From positions 504,504 through 568,503 of the forward strand of contig JAUHJS010000002.1 of assembly GCA_030412945.1 (NCBI GenBank): 64,000 bases of DNA. Direction: 5' to 3'. A model generated the notes under the pieces. It worked only from the letters and a program-made list of their open reading frames with translations. It was not told where the DNA came from and ran no database searches. The stretch is from Shiella aurantiaca (lineage in GTDB: Bacteria > Bacteroidota > Bacteroidia > Cytophagales > Cyclobacteriaceae). The translations under genes were made by a program, and so were the position numbers. Positions 8,853-18,109 of the stretch are shown here, piece by piece; the stretch's first letter is position 1, and each line of letters opens with the position of its first letter.

Positions 8853-10841
8853 TTATTTGATGAAAAGTTTTTGCTGATATTGTTGCTCTTCGGCTTGTAT
8901 CATAAGGATGTAACATCCTTTGGGTAGAGAGCCTACAGAAAGCGCTACTTCGGCTTGGGTTTTATGTACCGTTTTTTGCCAAAGGGTTTTGCCTTCCAAG
9001 TTTACAATGCTAAGCTGTAAGGTGCCCATTTTATCGCTGTGACTAATATTCAGTAAGCCTTCGCTCGGATTGGGGTATACCAGCCAGTCGCCAGTAAGCT
9101 CATTGGAAGCGGATAAAATCAAGGCTTCTACCTCTTTCTGAATAGTAAAGGTGCCACAGTCTTCATCGGTATAGGTTAAGGAAACGGTATAGGTGCCGGG
9201 ACTATCATAGACCTTGAGCGGTTCCGCCTCGGAGGAGGTGGTATTGTCACCAAAATCCCAGAAATAGGTGTCATCGGCTGCGTTTTCTGGAATGAATTTC
9301 ATGCCAAGTCCTGCGGGCTGCCAAGTGAAATCTCCGGAAGCCTGTGTGGTGGTCATGCGGGCGGTTTGGCTGTATTGTATCTGGTCGTTTAAGGTGATTT
9401 TGCAGCGGAACTGTTTGCTTGTCATATTGGCCTCAGTTATTACTTCCAGTTCAGCGGTTTGAGTGCCGGAGTAGAGTGCATTGTCGCTTATATCTTCATA
9501 TACCCCTTCTACTGAATGTTGCCATTGGTAAGTAATGCCTTCTTCCTCCGCTTGAACGCGGAAAGTGGCCGAGCCACCCAAGCAAGCGGTGGTGCTTTGC
9601 GGATTTTCGGTCAATGAAATGCCGACTTCGGGGCGTAAAATATATAATCCGGTTTCGATATCGCTCACTACCACTACGCCACTGGCAAAATAGGGATAAT
9701 TGCTCCACAAGCCATGAAACTGAGGAGCGTCAGAAGCAGGATGCGTATCGAAAAAGCCTACCTCAGTAAGTTTACCTTCCGCAATTTGGCTGCTATTCAG
9801 AATACGAAGACCTGAAGTATAATTGGCTTCATAAATTCGGTTTCCTTTGGTGTACAAGTTGTGGTCAATTGCGCCTACCGGGCCATAATAATAGCCTATG
9901 ACCTGCGGGTTGTCGAGGTCGAGCATGTCCCAAATAATGGAGCGGGTGGCATTACCAAAATTGGTTTCATCCAGTTCGTCATTAGAGATAAAATAACGGT
10001 GGTCTTCGGTCAGCCAACCTTGGTGCGCGTAGGCTACATTATCATAGCCACGGGTGGATATCATTATAGGGTTTGCTTTATCCTCTACATTGGTAATGGT
10101 GATGGTATTTTCATTGGAACTAAAGCAGATTTCTTTCCCCACATAATCGGTATCGGGGCCTTGGTAAATCACACATTGTGAATCGTGGGTATAGCCATCG
10201 GCATCGTAGCAGCCCGCATAGGTTGGTTGTAGCGGGTCATTAATATCTACTATGTGTAAGCCACCAGCTATACAATCGGTTTGACCAGTGCGAGAGCCTA
10301 CCACATAAGCATAACCTGTTTCTTCGTTGATTACTACATTATGGGCATTTCCAATAAGGTGGTAATTTGTGTTTTCTTGAAAGTGCAGTGGTGTGTTAAT
10401 ATAGGTGCGCAACTGGGTAAGGTCAAATACCTGCATGCCGTGGGTTTGTTGCTCGCTAATGACGAATACATGGTTTTTATACACTTTTAAATCGCGCCAA
10501 GCAGATTCCAAGTGCTGAGGAGCTCCTGCCAAGTGTTCGTGGTCTGCAATGTGTTCTAATAGTTTTCCCACAAATACAGGGTTTACCGGGTCGGAAATGT
10601 CTACAAAAGCCACCCCATCGGTTAGGCCCACCAAGGCGTATTCTTTTCCAGTTTCGGGGTCGGTCCAGCCCCAAATGTCGTTCAGTTCATTACCCCACAT
10701 TTCCTCTGGGCTGAGATGTGCCAATAAAGTAACATTATTGCAAGGGAATTCGCCCGCTCTGCCGTTTTCGCAAGGTGTTTGGGCTTTTGCTTGGTAGCCA
10801 AGTAGGCCTAGGGAAAGGATAAATAAAAGGTTAGTTTTCAT
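8853..10841 (-). CDS. Secreted choice-of-anchor/LVIVD-repeat protein with type IX sorting domain
   Basis: 662 residues. Order: signal peptide ending near AKAQ; a long region of LVIVD-type beta-propeller repeats (repeated phrases such as GLTDGVAFVDISDPVNP, FDLTQLRT and LHIVDINDP) covering about residues 30-410; an Ig-like segment (about 415-495, with Cys in STTACLGG and FRCKI); a PKD-like domain (FWDFGDNTTSSEAEP, near 530-570); and a C-terminal type IX sorting domain that starts at LVYPNPSEG and ends in a KLFIK tail. The protein should be exported by Sec, moved across the outer membrane by the type IX system, and attached to or released from the surface. Its ligand is unknown. A TACCTTTA sequence at 10861-10868 on the minus strand may be its -7 box. 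Confidence 0.88.
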   Translation of the reverse strand: MKTNLLFILSLGLLGYQAKAQTPCENGRAGEFPCNNVTLLAHLSPEEMWGNELNDIWGWTDPETGKEYALVGLTDGVAFVDISDPVNPVFVGKLLEHIADHEHLAGAPQHLESAWRDLKVYKNHVFVISEQQTHGMQVFDLTQLRTYINTPLHFQENTNYHLIGNAHNVVINEETGYAYVVGSRTGQTDCIAGGLHIVDINDPLQPTYAGCYDADGYTHDSQCVIYQGPDTDYVGKEICFSSNENTITITNVEDKANPIMISTRGYDNVAYAHQGWLTEDHRYFISNDELDETNFGNATRSIIWDMLDLDNPQVIGYYYGPVGAIDHNLYTKGNRIYEANYTSGLRILNSSQIAEGKLTEVGFFDTHPASDAPQFHGLWSNYPYFASGVVVVSDIETGLYILRPEVGISLTENPQSTTACLGGSATFRVQAEEEGITYQWQHSVEGVYEDISDNALYSGTQTAELEVITEANMTSKQFRCKITLNDQIQYSQTARMTTTQASGDFTWQPAGLGMKFIPENAADDTYFWDFGDNTTSSEAEPLKVYDSPGTYTVSLTYTDEDCGTFTIQKEVEALILSASNELTGDWLVYPNPSEGLLNISHSDKMGTLQLSIVNLEGKTLWQKTVHKTQAEVALSVGSLPKGCYILMIQAEEQQYQQKLFIK

Positions 10842-11087
10842 AGCTTGGTATATGTGCTTGTAAAGGTATTAGGTGTTAGGAAGTTTTTTAAGTTAACGCA
10901 ATTCGCCAAAGCAAAGGTTGTTCGAGCAAGTGGACACTAGCGTCTTTTGAAATAAACTTCGAATTATTTTCTTGCCAAATTTTCTATAAGTATTTTTTGT
11001 AAAACACATTGGATAGTAATGATATATGTGAGAGGATTATAGTAATGTTTGGTGCTTTTTAAAAGTGCCTAATCTTATTTGGAGGGT

Positions 11088-11101
11088 TTGCAATATTGCA
11101 A
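11088..11101. promoter_or_regulatory. 14-bp perfect palindrome upstream of the efflux operon
   Basis: TTGCAATATTGCAA reads the same on both strands. It lies about 130 bp before the TetR gene. It could be an operator, but its distance from the gene makes this less likely than for the repeat at 11175-11202. Confidence 0.35.
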
Positions 11102-11174
11102 GAAAAAAATAGGAAAAAAAAGAGATAAAAGGCTGAACTTTTTAAGTGGGCTGTCGTTTCTTCGCATTGTGGTT

Positions 11175-11202
11175 GGAAACTTTGAAAAATACGAAAGTTT
11201 CC
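11175..11202. promoter_or_regulatory. Inverted repeat, candidate TetR-family operator
   Basis: Perfect 9-bp arms GGAAACTTT and AAAGTTTCC separated by 10 nt, ending 30 bp before the start codon of the TetR-family gene. TetR-family repressors usually bind such symmetric sites and repress their own operon. No T run follows, so a terminator is unlikely. Confidence 0.5.
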
Positions 11203-11232
11203 TGCGTTTATAGCTGACTTATCTCAATATTT

Positions 11233-11841
11233 TTGCAAACTGTACAAGAAAATATCTTAGAAGTAGCCTTGCGCCTGTTTATTCAATATGGCGTGAAGAG
11301 TGTGACCATGGATGACCTGTCCAAAGAGCTGGGCATGTCTAAAAAGACCATTTACCAGTACTATGCCGATAAAGACGAGATCGTGCACCTAGCCGTGCAG
11401 CAGTTTTTAGAAGCAGAAGAAGCCAGTTTCAATGCCATTCGCCAAAAATCGAGCAATACCCTAGAAGAAATCTATTGGTTCTCGAAGCATATCAAAGAAA
11501 ATATGCAGAAGGTGAACGGTTCTATGATTTACGATATCAAGAAGCATTTCCCCAAAACTTGGCGTCTGTTCTTAGAACACAAGGAAAGTTTCTTTAAAAA
11601 GGAAATTGTGTCCACCATCCTTAGAGGCAAGGCCGAGGGTTATTTCAGGGAAGATGTAGATCCGGAGCTGATGGCCATTTTGCGTTTAGAGCAAATTGAA
11701 ATGTGTGGCGACCCTGAGAAATTCCCTTCGGAGAAATATAGCTTTACCGAAGTCCAACAAAAGTTTTTGATGCACTTTATTCATGGTATGCTTACCGATA
11801 AAGGGCGCGAATTATTATCTACCTACTTTAAACAACAATAA
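11233..11841 (+). CDS. TetR-family transcriptional regulator of the efflux operon
   Basis: 202 residues. The N-terminal helix-turn-helix is typical (ENILEVALRLFIQYG, then TMDDLSKELGMSKKTIYQYY near residues 25-45); the C-terminal ligand-binding half is variable, as usual. The start is a TTG: a stop lies in frame at 11215, and the next ATG would remove helix 1 of the DNA-binding domain. A TATTTTTG box overlaps this TTG, which is awkward for a promoter and may be chance. It is the first gene of an operon with TolC, adaptor and RND pump genes, so it probably represses them until a toxic compound binds. Confidence 0.92.
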   Translation: MQTVQENILEVALRLFIQYGVKSVTMDDLSKELGMSKKTIYQYYADKDEIVHLAVQQFLEAEEASFNAIRQKSSNTLEEIYWFSKHIKENMQKVNGSMIYDIKKHFPKTWRLFLEHKESFFKKEIVSTILRGKAEGYFREDVDPELMAILRLEQIEMCGDPEKFPSEKYSFTEVQQKFLMHFIHGMLTDKGRELLSTYFKQQ

Positions 11842-11848
11842 TCAACCT

Positions 11849-13312
11849 ATGAGGTCAAAAGTGATTTTATTATGTACCCTATTTTGGCTACTCGCCACAG
11901 AAGGTGCCATGGCGCAACAAAGTGCTGGCACTTCGGCTCCTATGACTGTGGAAGAGTGCATTGACTATGCCTTAGAGAACTCCCTTACCTTACAAAATGC
12001 CCGCTTAGATGAGCAAATTGCTAATGCAAGAGTGAAAGAAACCCGCGGTATCGGCTTGCCCCAGATTGATGGTAGCGTTCAAGTTACGCACAATCAGCAG
12101 TTGGCGCGTTTCTTCTCAGTCTATCAAACTGCTCAGGCCTTTGGTGGAGTAAATGAGCAAGGCGAACCGAATATCAATATTCCGGGGGTAGCACCTACCG
12201 ATGTGGTAGCTTCTCAAAACTTCTTTCAGCTGAAAAGTGCCGGACAAGCAGGTTTGAGTATCAACCAAATCATTTTCAACGGATCGTACATTGTGGGACT
12301 AAAAGCCGCCAATGCCTACCGCGAACTTTCGCGCAGAAGTGCCGAACAGAGCAGCGAACAAACCATTGAAAATGTAACCAAAGCCTATTATTCGGTTTTG
12401 ATCAATCAAGAGCGCTTGAAGTTGTTTGACAACAATATTGCCCGGGTAGATTCTTTATTGCGTACCACCGAGGCCTTGCGCCAAAATGGGTTTGCAGAAA
12501 ACATAGATGTAGACCGTACGCGCGTAGCCTTGAACAATCTGATGACGGAGCGCGACAAGTTTGTGCAATTGCAAGACTTGAGCATGGCGTTGTTGAAGTT
12601 TCAGATGAATTATCCGATGGAAGAGCCGCTCAGTTTGCAGCCGGTAGATTTTAATACCTTGCAAATTGCCAGCACCATCGATTCGCTGGTAAGCGACTGG
12701 GACTACAGCCAGCGTGCCGATTTCCGCTTGCTTACCACACAAAAGAACTTGCAGGAGCTTGATGTTAAAAACAATTACGCAGCCTCTATGCCGAGCCTAG
12801 TGGCTTTTGCTAACTTGGGTTTATCTACCCAATCGCCCGATGTGGCCGGAATTTTTACTACCAATACAAATATTAATGACAACGGAAACATTGGGCCTGA
12901 TAAGTGGTATGGCAGCTCGTTGTTTGGGGTAAGTTTGCAGATCCCTCTTTTCAGTGGTTTGCAAAGAAACTATAAAGTACAGCAAGCAAAGCTCAATTTG
13001 CAAAAAGTGGAAAACGGATTACAGCAAACCCAATCGGCTATCGATTTGGAAATCGAACAGTCGCGGATTATGTATGCCAATGTGGTAAAAACCCTCGCTT
13101 CTCAAAAGCAGAATACCGAATTGGCTCAAAATATCCTGACGGTTACGGAAGCCAAATACAAGCAGGGCCTAGCCTCCAACCAGGAGGTAATTACGGCCGA
13201 GTCGGACTTGCGGGAAGCCCAAATCAATTATTACAACTCTTTGCTTGACGCCCTCATGGCGCGTGTTGACCTGCTCAAGAGCTATGGATTGTTAAGCGAA
13301 TACACCAACTAA
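11849..13312 (+). CDS. TolC-family outer-membrane efflux channel
   Basis: 487 residues from ATG 11849, chosen because a clean signal peptide (MRSKVILLCTLFWLLATEGAMA) begins there, 7 bp after the TetR stop. Two long alpha-helical repeats of the OEP family are present, seen in TVEECIDYALENSLTLQNARL at the start and EVITAESDLREAQINYYNSL near the end. Three subunits should form an outer-membrane barrel with a periplasmic tunnel that docks on the adaptor and the RND pump encoded next in the operon. Confidence 0.93.
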   Translation: MRSKVILLCTLFWLLATEGAMAQQSAGTSAPMTVEECIDYALENSLTLQNARLDEQIANARVKETRGIGLPQIDGSVQVTHNQQLARFFSVYQTAQAFGGVNEQGEPNINIPGVAPTDVVASQNFFQLKSAGQAGLSINQIIFNGSYIVGLKAANAYRELSRRSAEQSSEQTIENVTKAYYSVLINQERLKLFDNNIARVDSLLRTTEALRQNGFAENIDVDRTRVALNNLMTERDKFVQLQDLSMALLKFQMNYPMEEPLSLQPVDFNTLQIASTIDSLVSDWDYSQRADFRLLTTQKNLQELDVKNNYAASMPSLVAFANLGLSTQSPDVAGIFTTNTNINDNGNIGPDKWYGSSLFGVSLQIPLFSGLQRNYKVQQAKLNLQKVENGLQQTQSAIDLEIEQSRIMYANVVKTLASQKQNTELAQNILTVTEAKYKQGLASNQEVITAESDLREAQINYYNSLLDALMARVDLLKSYGLLSEYTN

Positions 13313-13341
13313 TCATTCACATCATGCCAGAAAATAACAAT

Positions 13342-14481
13342 ATGAAAAATACCTTCTACCTACTTATCGGTGGTTTGCTTGTGCTAGCCGCCTGCTCGGG
13401 CAAAAATCCCATTGAAAAGAAAAAAGAGGAGCTTTCTCAGCTTCGCACCCAATACAAAGAGGTGAAAGATAAAATCGTAGCCCTTGAAAAAGAGCTAAGC
13501 GAGATTGACTCTACGTATGACGATGGAGCTGAGCGTAACGCCAGCTTGGTAAGCAGTATTCCGGTAAAACCTGCTCGCTTTGTGCATACCATTGAAGTGC
13601 GCGGTACGGTGGCTTCACGTACCAACGTGAGCATGAGTGCCGAAATGGGTGGTACCGTAGAAGAAATCAAGGTGCGCGAAGGTGATTATGTACGCGAAGG
13701 TGATGTTATGATTCGCCTGAACACCAGCTTGGTGGCCAACCAAATCAAAGAAGTGAAAACCGCCATTGAATTGGCCAAAGTGGTGTACGAAAGACAGAAA
13801 AATCTTTGGGAACAGAATATCGGTACTGAAATTCAATATTTGCAAGCCAAAAACAATTACGAAACCTTGGAAAGTCGCTTAGGCCAGCTCAATGCCCAGT
13901 ATGGCAAAATGGTGATAAAAGCTCCTTTCAATGGTATAGTAGATGAGGTTTCGACCAAAGAAGGGCAAATGGCCGCTCCCGGTTATCCCTTGATTCGCGT
14001 GGTCAATCCGGGCGATGGTTACATCACGGCTGATATTTCAGAGGCCTATGTAGGTCAGTTGAAAAAAGGCGATTCGGTAAAAATCTACGTGCCTTCTTTG
14101 GATAAAGAATACGGAAGTACCATCACGGCAGTGGGGCAATCGATTAAACTAGCCAACCGTACTTTTATGCTAGAAGCCAAGCTTCCGGCAGCTGCTAAAG
14201 ATCTCAAGCCTAATATGCTAGTGGTATTGCATTTGGCCGATTATGTAAACGAAAATGCGATTTCCGTACCTACGCGCATTGTGTTGGAAGATCTGAAAGG
14301 ACACTATGTATACCTCGCTCAGAAACGTGATGACGACTACATCGCCCAAAAACGTTATGTAAATCTGGGTAAGTCGGATCGCAACACGACTGAAATCGTG
14401 AGCGGCCTTCAAGAAGGCGATGTGGTGATTGATCGTGGAAGCATGCTCGTGGCCCAAGGTGCCTTGATTAAAATTCAGTAA
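13342..14481 (+). CDS. RND efflux periplasmic adaptor lipoprotein
   Basis: 379 residues from ATG 13342 (an in-frame ATG at 13324 adds six residues and cannot be excluded). It starts with a lipoprotein signal whose lipobox is VLAAC, so it should be anchored by lipid. Next come a coiled-coil stretch rich in Lys/Glu (about 20-60), then the usual membrane-fusion-protein order: barrel-sandwich half (VREGDYVREGDVMIRL), an alpha hairpin (ELAKVVYERQKNLWEQN), the second half (IKAPFNGIVDEV), a beta-barrel and the membrane-proximal part. It should link the RND pump at 14507 to the TolC channel. Confidence 0.92.
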   Translation: MKNTFYLLIGGLLVLAACSGKNPIEKKKEELSQLRTQYKEVKDKIVALEKELSEIDSTYDDGAERNASLVSSIPVKPARFVHTIEVRGTVASRTNVSMSAEMGGTVEEIKVREGDYVREGDVMIRLNTSLVANQIKEVKTAIELAKVVYERQKNLWEQNIGTEIQYLQAKNNYETLESRLGQLNAQYGKMVIKAPFNGIVDEVSTKEGQMAAPGYPLIRVVNPGDGYITADISEAYVGQLKKGDSVKIYVPSLDKEYGSTITAVGQSIKLANRTFMLEAKLPAAAKDLKPNMLVVLHLADYVNENAISVPTRIVLEDLKGHYVYLAQKRDDDYIAQKRYVNLGKSDRNTTEIVSGLQEGDVVIDRGSMLVAQGALIKIQ

Positions 14482-14506
14482 ACCATTGTTTTAAAAGAAT
14501 CATCGT

Positions 14507-17500
14507 ATGTCGCAAGATCCCGATAATAAAATAGATAAGCAGTTTGGCCTAACCACTTTATCCTTAAACAATAGGGTAACGGTGTATGTGCTCACCACTA
14601 TTATTGTGGTACTGGGTATAATGGCCTACGTCACCTTACCCAAGGAGGCGTTTCCTGATGTGGTTCAGCCCATTGTATATGTGAGTACGATCCACCCCGG
14701 TAACTCTCCCGAGGATATGGAAAACCTGATTACTCGACCCATTGAGAAGGAAATCAATGCCATAGCCTCAGTAGACAATATTAAATCCACTTCAGTGCAG
14801 GATTACTCAGCTATTATTGTTGAGTTCAATACAGAAACCGACCCGGATAAGGCTTTGCAAGAGGTAAAAGATGCGGTGGACAAAGCCAAATCGGAACTAC
14901 CAACCGATTTACGCAACGATCCTAATGTGTTCAAATTCAGCTTTGCCGAAAACTTCCCCATCCTCAATATCAATCTCACTTCGCCTAATCTAAGTTTGGA
15001 GGAACTGAAGGAATATGCCGAATACCTAGAAGAGGAGATTGAGAAATTCTCAGAGGTATCTAAAGTGGAAATTACCGGGGTAGATGATCGCGAAGTGCGT
15101 ATCAGTGCTGATCCGTATAAAATGGAGGCGCGTCAAGTGAGCTTTGCCGATATCGAAAATGCCATCTCTTCTGAAAACATTACCATGTCGGGCGGAAATA
15201 TCCTCACCGATGGTATTAGAAGAAATGTACGCATTGTGGGGGAATTTGAAGACCCCAGTTTGATAGAAGACATTATCATCAAAAATGAAGACAATGATAT
15301 TGTATATCTGCGCGATGTAGCCACAGTAAGCTTCGACTATGTGGAGACGGAAACCTATGCACGCCTTGATCTTAATCCTGTGGTGAAGGTAGATGTAATG
15401 AAACGCAGCGGGGAAAACCTGCTGAACGTGACGGATAAAATATTACTTCTTATAAAAGACGCCAAGGAAAACTATTTTCCTGCTGATTTGAAGGTGACAA
15501 TCACCAACGACCAAAGTAAAGATACCCGCGATCAGGTAAGCAGCTTGGGAAATAATATCATTTCTGGGGTGATTCTAGTAGTATTGGTTCTATTGTTCTT
15601 CTTAGGAACTCGTAATGCCCTTTTTGTCGGGATGGCCATCCCGCTGTCAATGTTTATGGCGCTTATGATTTTGGGCGCGCTGGGAATTTCCATCAATACC
15701 ATGACACTCTTCTCGCTCATTATGGCGCTGGGGATGCTAGTAGATAACGGGATTGTAGTAGTAGAAAACGTGTACCGTTTGATGGAAGAAGGCCTCACGC
15801 CTATGGAGGCTACCAAAAAAGGGGTGGGCGAGGTTGCCCTTCCTATTATTTCTTCTACCGCCACTACTTTGGCCGCTTTCCTTCCTTTGGCCTTCTGGCC
15901 AGGGATTTTTGGGGAGTTTATGAAGTATCTACCCATCACACTAATCATCACGCTAGGCTCTTCTTTGTTTGTGGCCTTGGTCATCAACCCCGTGTTTATT
16001 TCGGAGTTTATGGTGTTGGAGAAGGATGAAAAGCCGAATAAAAAACGGGTAAATTTCCGCTCAATTGTGTCTATTATGCTGGGCGCTATCTTTATACTAA
16101 TCTATTTCCTTAGCGGTAACAATATTGTTTTAGTCATAGGAAACCTATTGGTAGCTACAGGTGTACTGGTTCTGCTAAATGTATATGTGCTCACCTCCGC
16201 AGCCATGCGCTTTCAGGAGGTTACACTCCCCCGCTTAGAGGATGCCTATGAGCGCACGCTGAAATATGCCTTACATGGTAAACGCCCACTGGCCTTTTTG
16301 GGTGGAACTATATTTATGTTCTTCTTTTCTTTTGTCTTGCTAGGCTTATTCACTCCAAAAATCATCAATTTCCCTATAAATGAGCCCATGTATGCCAATG
16401 TATTTATTGAGTTTCCGGTGGGTACCGATATCGAAACTACCAACGAATATTCAAAAAAGGTAGAGGCCAAAGTGATGGAAATTATTAGGCCGTATGGTAG
16501 TGTGGCTGAATCGATGGTGACCAATGTGAGTAAGGGGGCGGCCGATCCTCAAGACCCGAGTGCCGTGGGGCGTTCAGACGAACCGAACAAAGCCCGTGTA
16601 ACAGTCAATTTCATTCCTAATAAGGAAAGGGGTGGCGTAAGCACGTCTGAAATCCTCAATAAAATCAGGGAAGGCGTAAAACCCGAACCAGGCGTAACCA
16701 TTACGGTAGATAAAGATGCCAGTGGTCCTCCGGCAGGGAAACCTATAAATATTGAAATTTCAGGCGATGACTTCACTACACTTGTAGCTTTGACTGAAAA
16801 AGTTAAAAATAAAATTAATGAGTCTGGGATTGAAGGGATAGAGCGTCTGAAAAGCAACCTGGAATCGGCCAAACCGGAAGTAACCATACATATCGACCGC
16901 GATAAAGCTCGTAGGTTTGGCTTGTCTACCTACAGCGTGTCTAACGAAATCCGTACAGCGCTTTTCGGTAAAGAGATTTCTAAATACAAGGAGGGAGAAG
17001 AAGATTACAAAATCCAGCTTCGGCTCGATGATGAATATCGTTACAACATGGATGCCTTGCTGAATAAGGAAATCACTTTCCGTAACCAAAGCAATGGGCA
17101 AATTGTGCAAGTACCGATTTCTGCTGTGGCCAATGTAGACTATGGTAGCAGTTATGGCTCTATCAACCGGATTGATCTTACCCGTGTGGTTACGCTAAGT
17201 TCTAATGTATTGGGCGGCTATAATCCTACTGAAATCAATAATCAGCTTAAGGAATTATTGTCAGACATGGAACTGCCCAAAGGCTATACCGTTAGCTTTA
17301 CCGGAGAACAAGAAAAACAAGCCGAAAACATGGATTTCCTCTCTAAGGCTCTCCTATTTGCCGTGTTTATGATTTTCTTGATTATCGTTGCGCAGTTCAA
17401 TAAGCTTACCGGGCCTTTCATTATCATGACCTCTGTAGTATTCAGTACCATCGGGGTGTTTCTAGGCTTAATTATCTTCCAGATGGATTTTGTCATTATC

Positions 17501-17953
17501 ATGACCATGATTGGAATTATCTCTTTGGCAGGTATTGTTGTAAATAATGCCATCGTTTTAATTGACTTCATAGAGCTTACCCGTAAGCGTAAGCGCGAGG
17601 AGTTGGGTGTGGATATCCTTCCTATGCATTACATCATCGAGTCGATTGAGCTTGCCGGAAAAACACGTTTGCGTCCGGTAATCCTTACAGCCGTTACTAC
17701 CGTGTTGGGCTTGATTCCGCTAGCATTAGGTATTAACATCGACTTCATCCGTTTCTTTTACGAGTACAATGCCGATTTCTATGTGGGCGGTGATAACGTA
17801 ATCTTCTGGGGGCCTATGTCGTGGACGATTATCTTCGGACTTACTTTTGCTACCTTCCTCACCTTGGTGATTGTACCGGTTACTTACCTGATAGCCGAGA
17901 AAGTGCGCTATCGCTTGGGAGGTAATACCAAGATTAACCTAGATGAGGAGTGA
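14507..17953 (+). CDS. RND-family multidrug efflux pump (HAE1-like)
   Basis: 1148 residues, twelve membrane helices in two halves with large periplasmic loops. It should export drugs or other toxic compounds using the proton gradient. In helix 4 the motif is LVDNGIVVVENV: Asp413 is kept, but the second Asp of AcrB (Asp408) is Asn414. In helix 10 the Lys that AcrB uses is Asn1013 (VVNNAIVLIDF). Such VDN/VNN forms are common in RND pumps outside the AcrB group, so loss of function is not implied. An insert with aromatic residues precedes the last helix (near FYEYNADFYVGG). It is the last gene of the operon. Confidence 0.94.
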   Translation: MSQDPDNKIDKQFGLTTLSLNNRVTVYVLTTIIVVLGIMAYVTLPKEAFPDVVQPIVYVSTIHPGNSPEDMENLITRPIEKEINAIASVDNIKSTSVQDYSAIIVEFNTETDPDKALQEVKDAVDKAKSELPTDLRNDPNVFKFSFAENFPILNINLTSPNLSLEELKEYAEYLEEEIEKFSEVSKVEITGVDDREVRISADPYKMEARQVSFADIENAISSENITMSGGNILTDGIRRNVRIVGEFEDPSLIEDIIIKNEDNDIVYLRDVATVSFDYVETETYARLDLNPVVKVDVMKRSGENLLNVTDKILLLIKDAKENYFPADLKVTITNDQSKDTRDQVSSLGNNIISGVILVVLVLLFFLGTRNALFVGMAIPLSMFMALMILGALGISINTMTLFSLIMALGMLVDNGIVVVENVYRLMEEGLTPMEATKKGVGEVALPIISSTATTLAAFLPLAFWPGIFGEFMKYLPITLIITLGSSLFVALVINPVFISEFMVLEKDEKPNKKRVNFRSIVSIMLGAIFILIYFLSGNNIVLVIGNLLVATGVLVLLNVYVLTSAAMRFQEVTLPRLEDAYERTLKYALHGKRPLAFLGGTIFMFFFSFVLLGLFTPKIINFPINEPMYANVFIEFPVGTDIETTNEYSKKVEAKVMEIIRPYGSVAESMVTNVSKGAADPQDPSAVGRSDEPNKARVTVNFIPNKERGGVSTSEILNKIREGVKPEPGVTITVDKDASGPPAGKPINIEISGDDFTTLVALTEKVKNKINESGIEGIERLKSNLESAKPEVTIHIDRDKARRFGLSTYSVSNEIRTALFGKEISKYKEGEEDYKIQLRLDDEYRYNMDALLNKEITFRNQSNGQIVQVPISAVANVDYGSSYGSINRIDLTRVVTLSSNVLGGYNPTEINNQLKELLSDMELPKGYTVSFTGEQEKQAENMDFLSKALLFAVFMIFLIIVAQFNKLTGPFIIMTSVVFSTIGVFLGLIIFQMDFVIIMTMIGIISLAGIVVNNAIVLIDFIELTRKRKREELGVDILPMHYIIESIELAGKTRLRPVILTAVTTVLGLIPLALGINIDFIRFFYEYNADFYVGGDNVIFWGPMSWTIIFGLTFATFLTLVIVPVTYLIAEKVRYRLGGNTKINLDEE

Positions 17954-18060
17954 TTTCTTAGGAATGTGCAACTTTCTGAAAAGAAAAACAGTTATACAGA
18001 TTGTAAACCAACCCACGAAAAATTCGACTTTCAAAGGTTTTAGGTGATTGATAAGTTGAA

Positions 18061-18089
18061 AAACTTCCGGAGCGATTCGGAAGTTTTTT
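18061..18089 (+). terminator. Terminator of the efflux operon
   Basis: Stem AAACTTCCG/CGGAAGTTT (9 bp), 8-nt loop, then a T run. It lies about 110 bp after the RND gene and just before the phosphoesterase gene. Confidence 0.85.
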
Positions 18090-18109
18090 CTTTCTAACAG
18101 AAAATATCC

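Larger units (their letters stand above)
10842..11232. other. 391-bp gene-free region between divergent genes
   Basis: This AT-rich stretch separates the minus-strand LVIVD protein from the plus-strand efflux operon. It carries no credible open frame or RNA gene. It contains two symmetric sequences listed separately (11088-11101 and 11175-11202), an A-rich tract near 11101-11130, and candidate promoter elements for both directions. It is the expected control region of the TetR-regulated efflux operon. Confidence 0.6.

Noticed and set aside
11228-11235. TATTTTTG as the promoter of the TetR gene
   Set aside because: It overlaps the TTG start codon, so a transcript from it would begin inside the gene, and no TTTG lies at the right distance upstream. 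Probably chance in an AT-rich gap.
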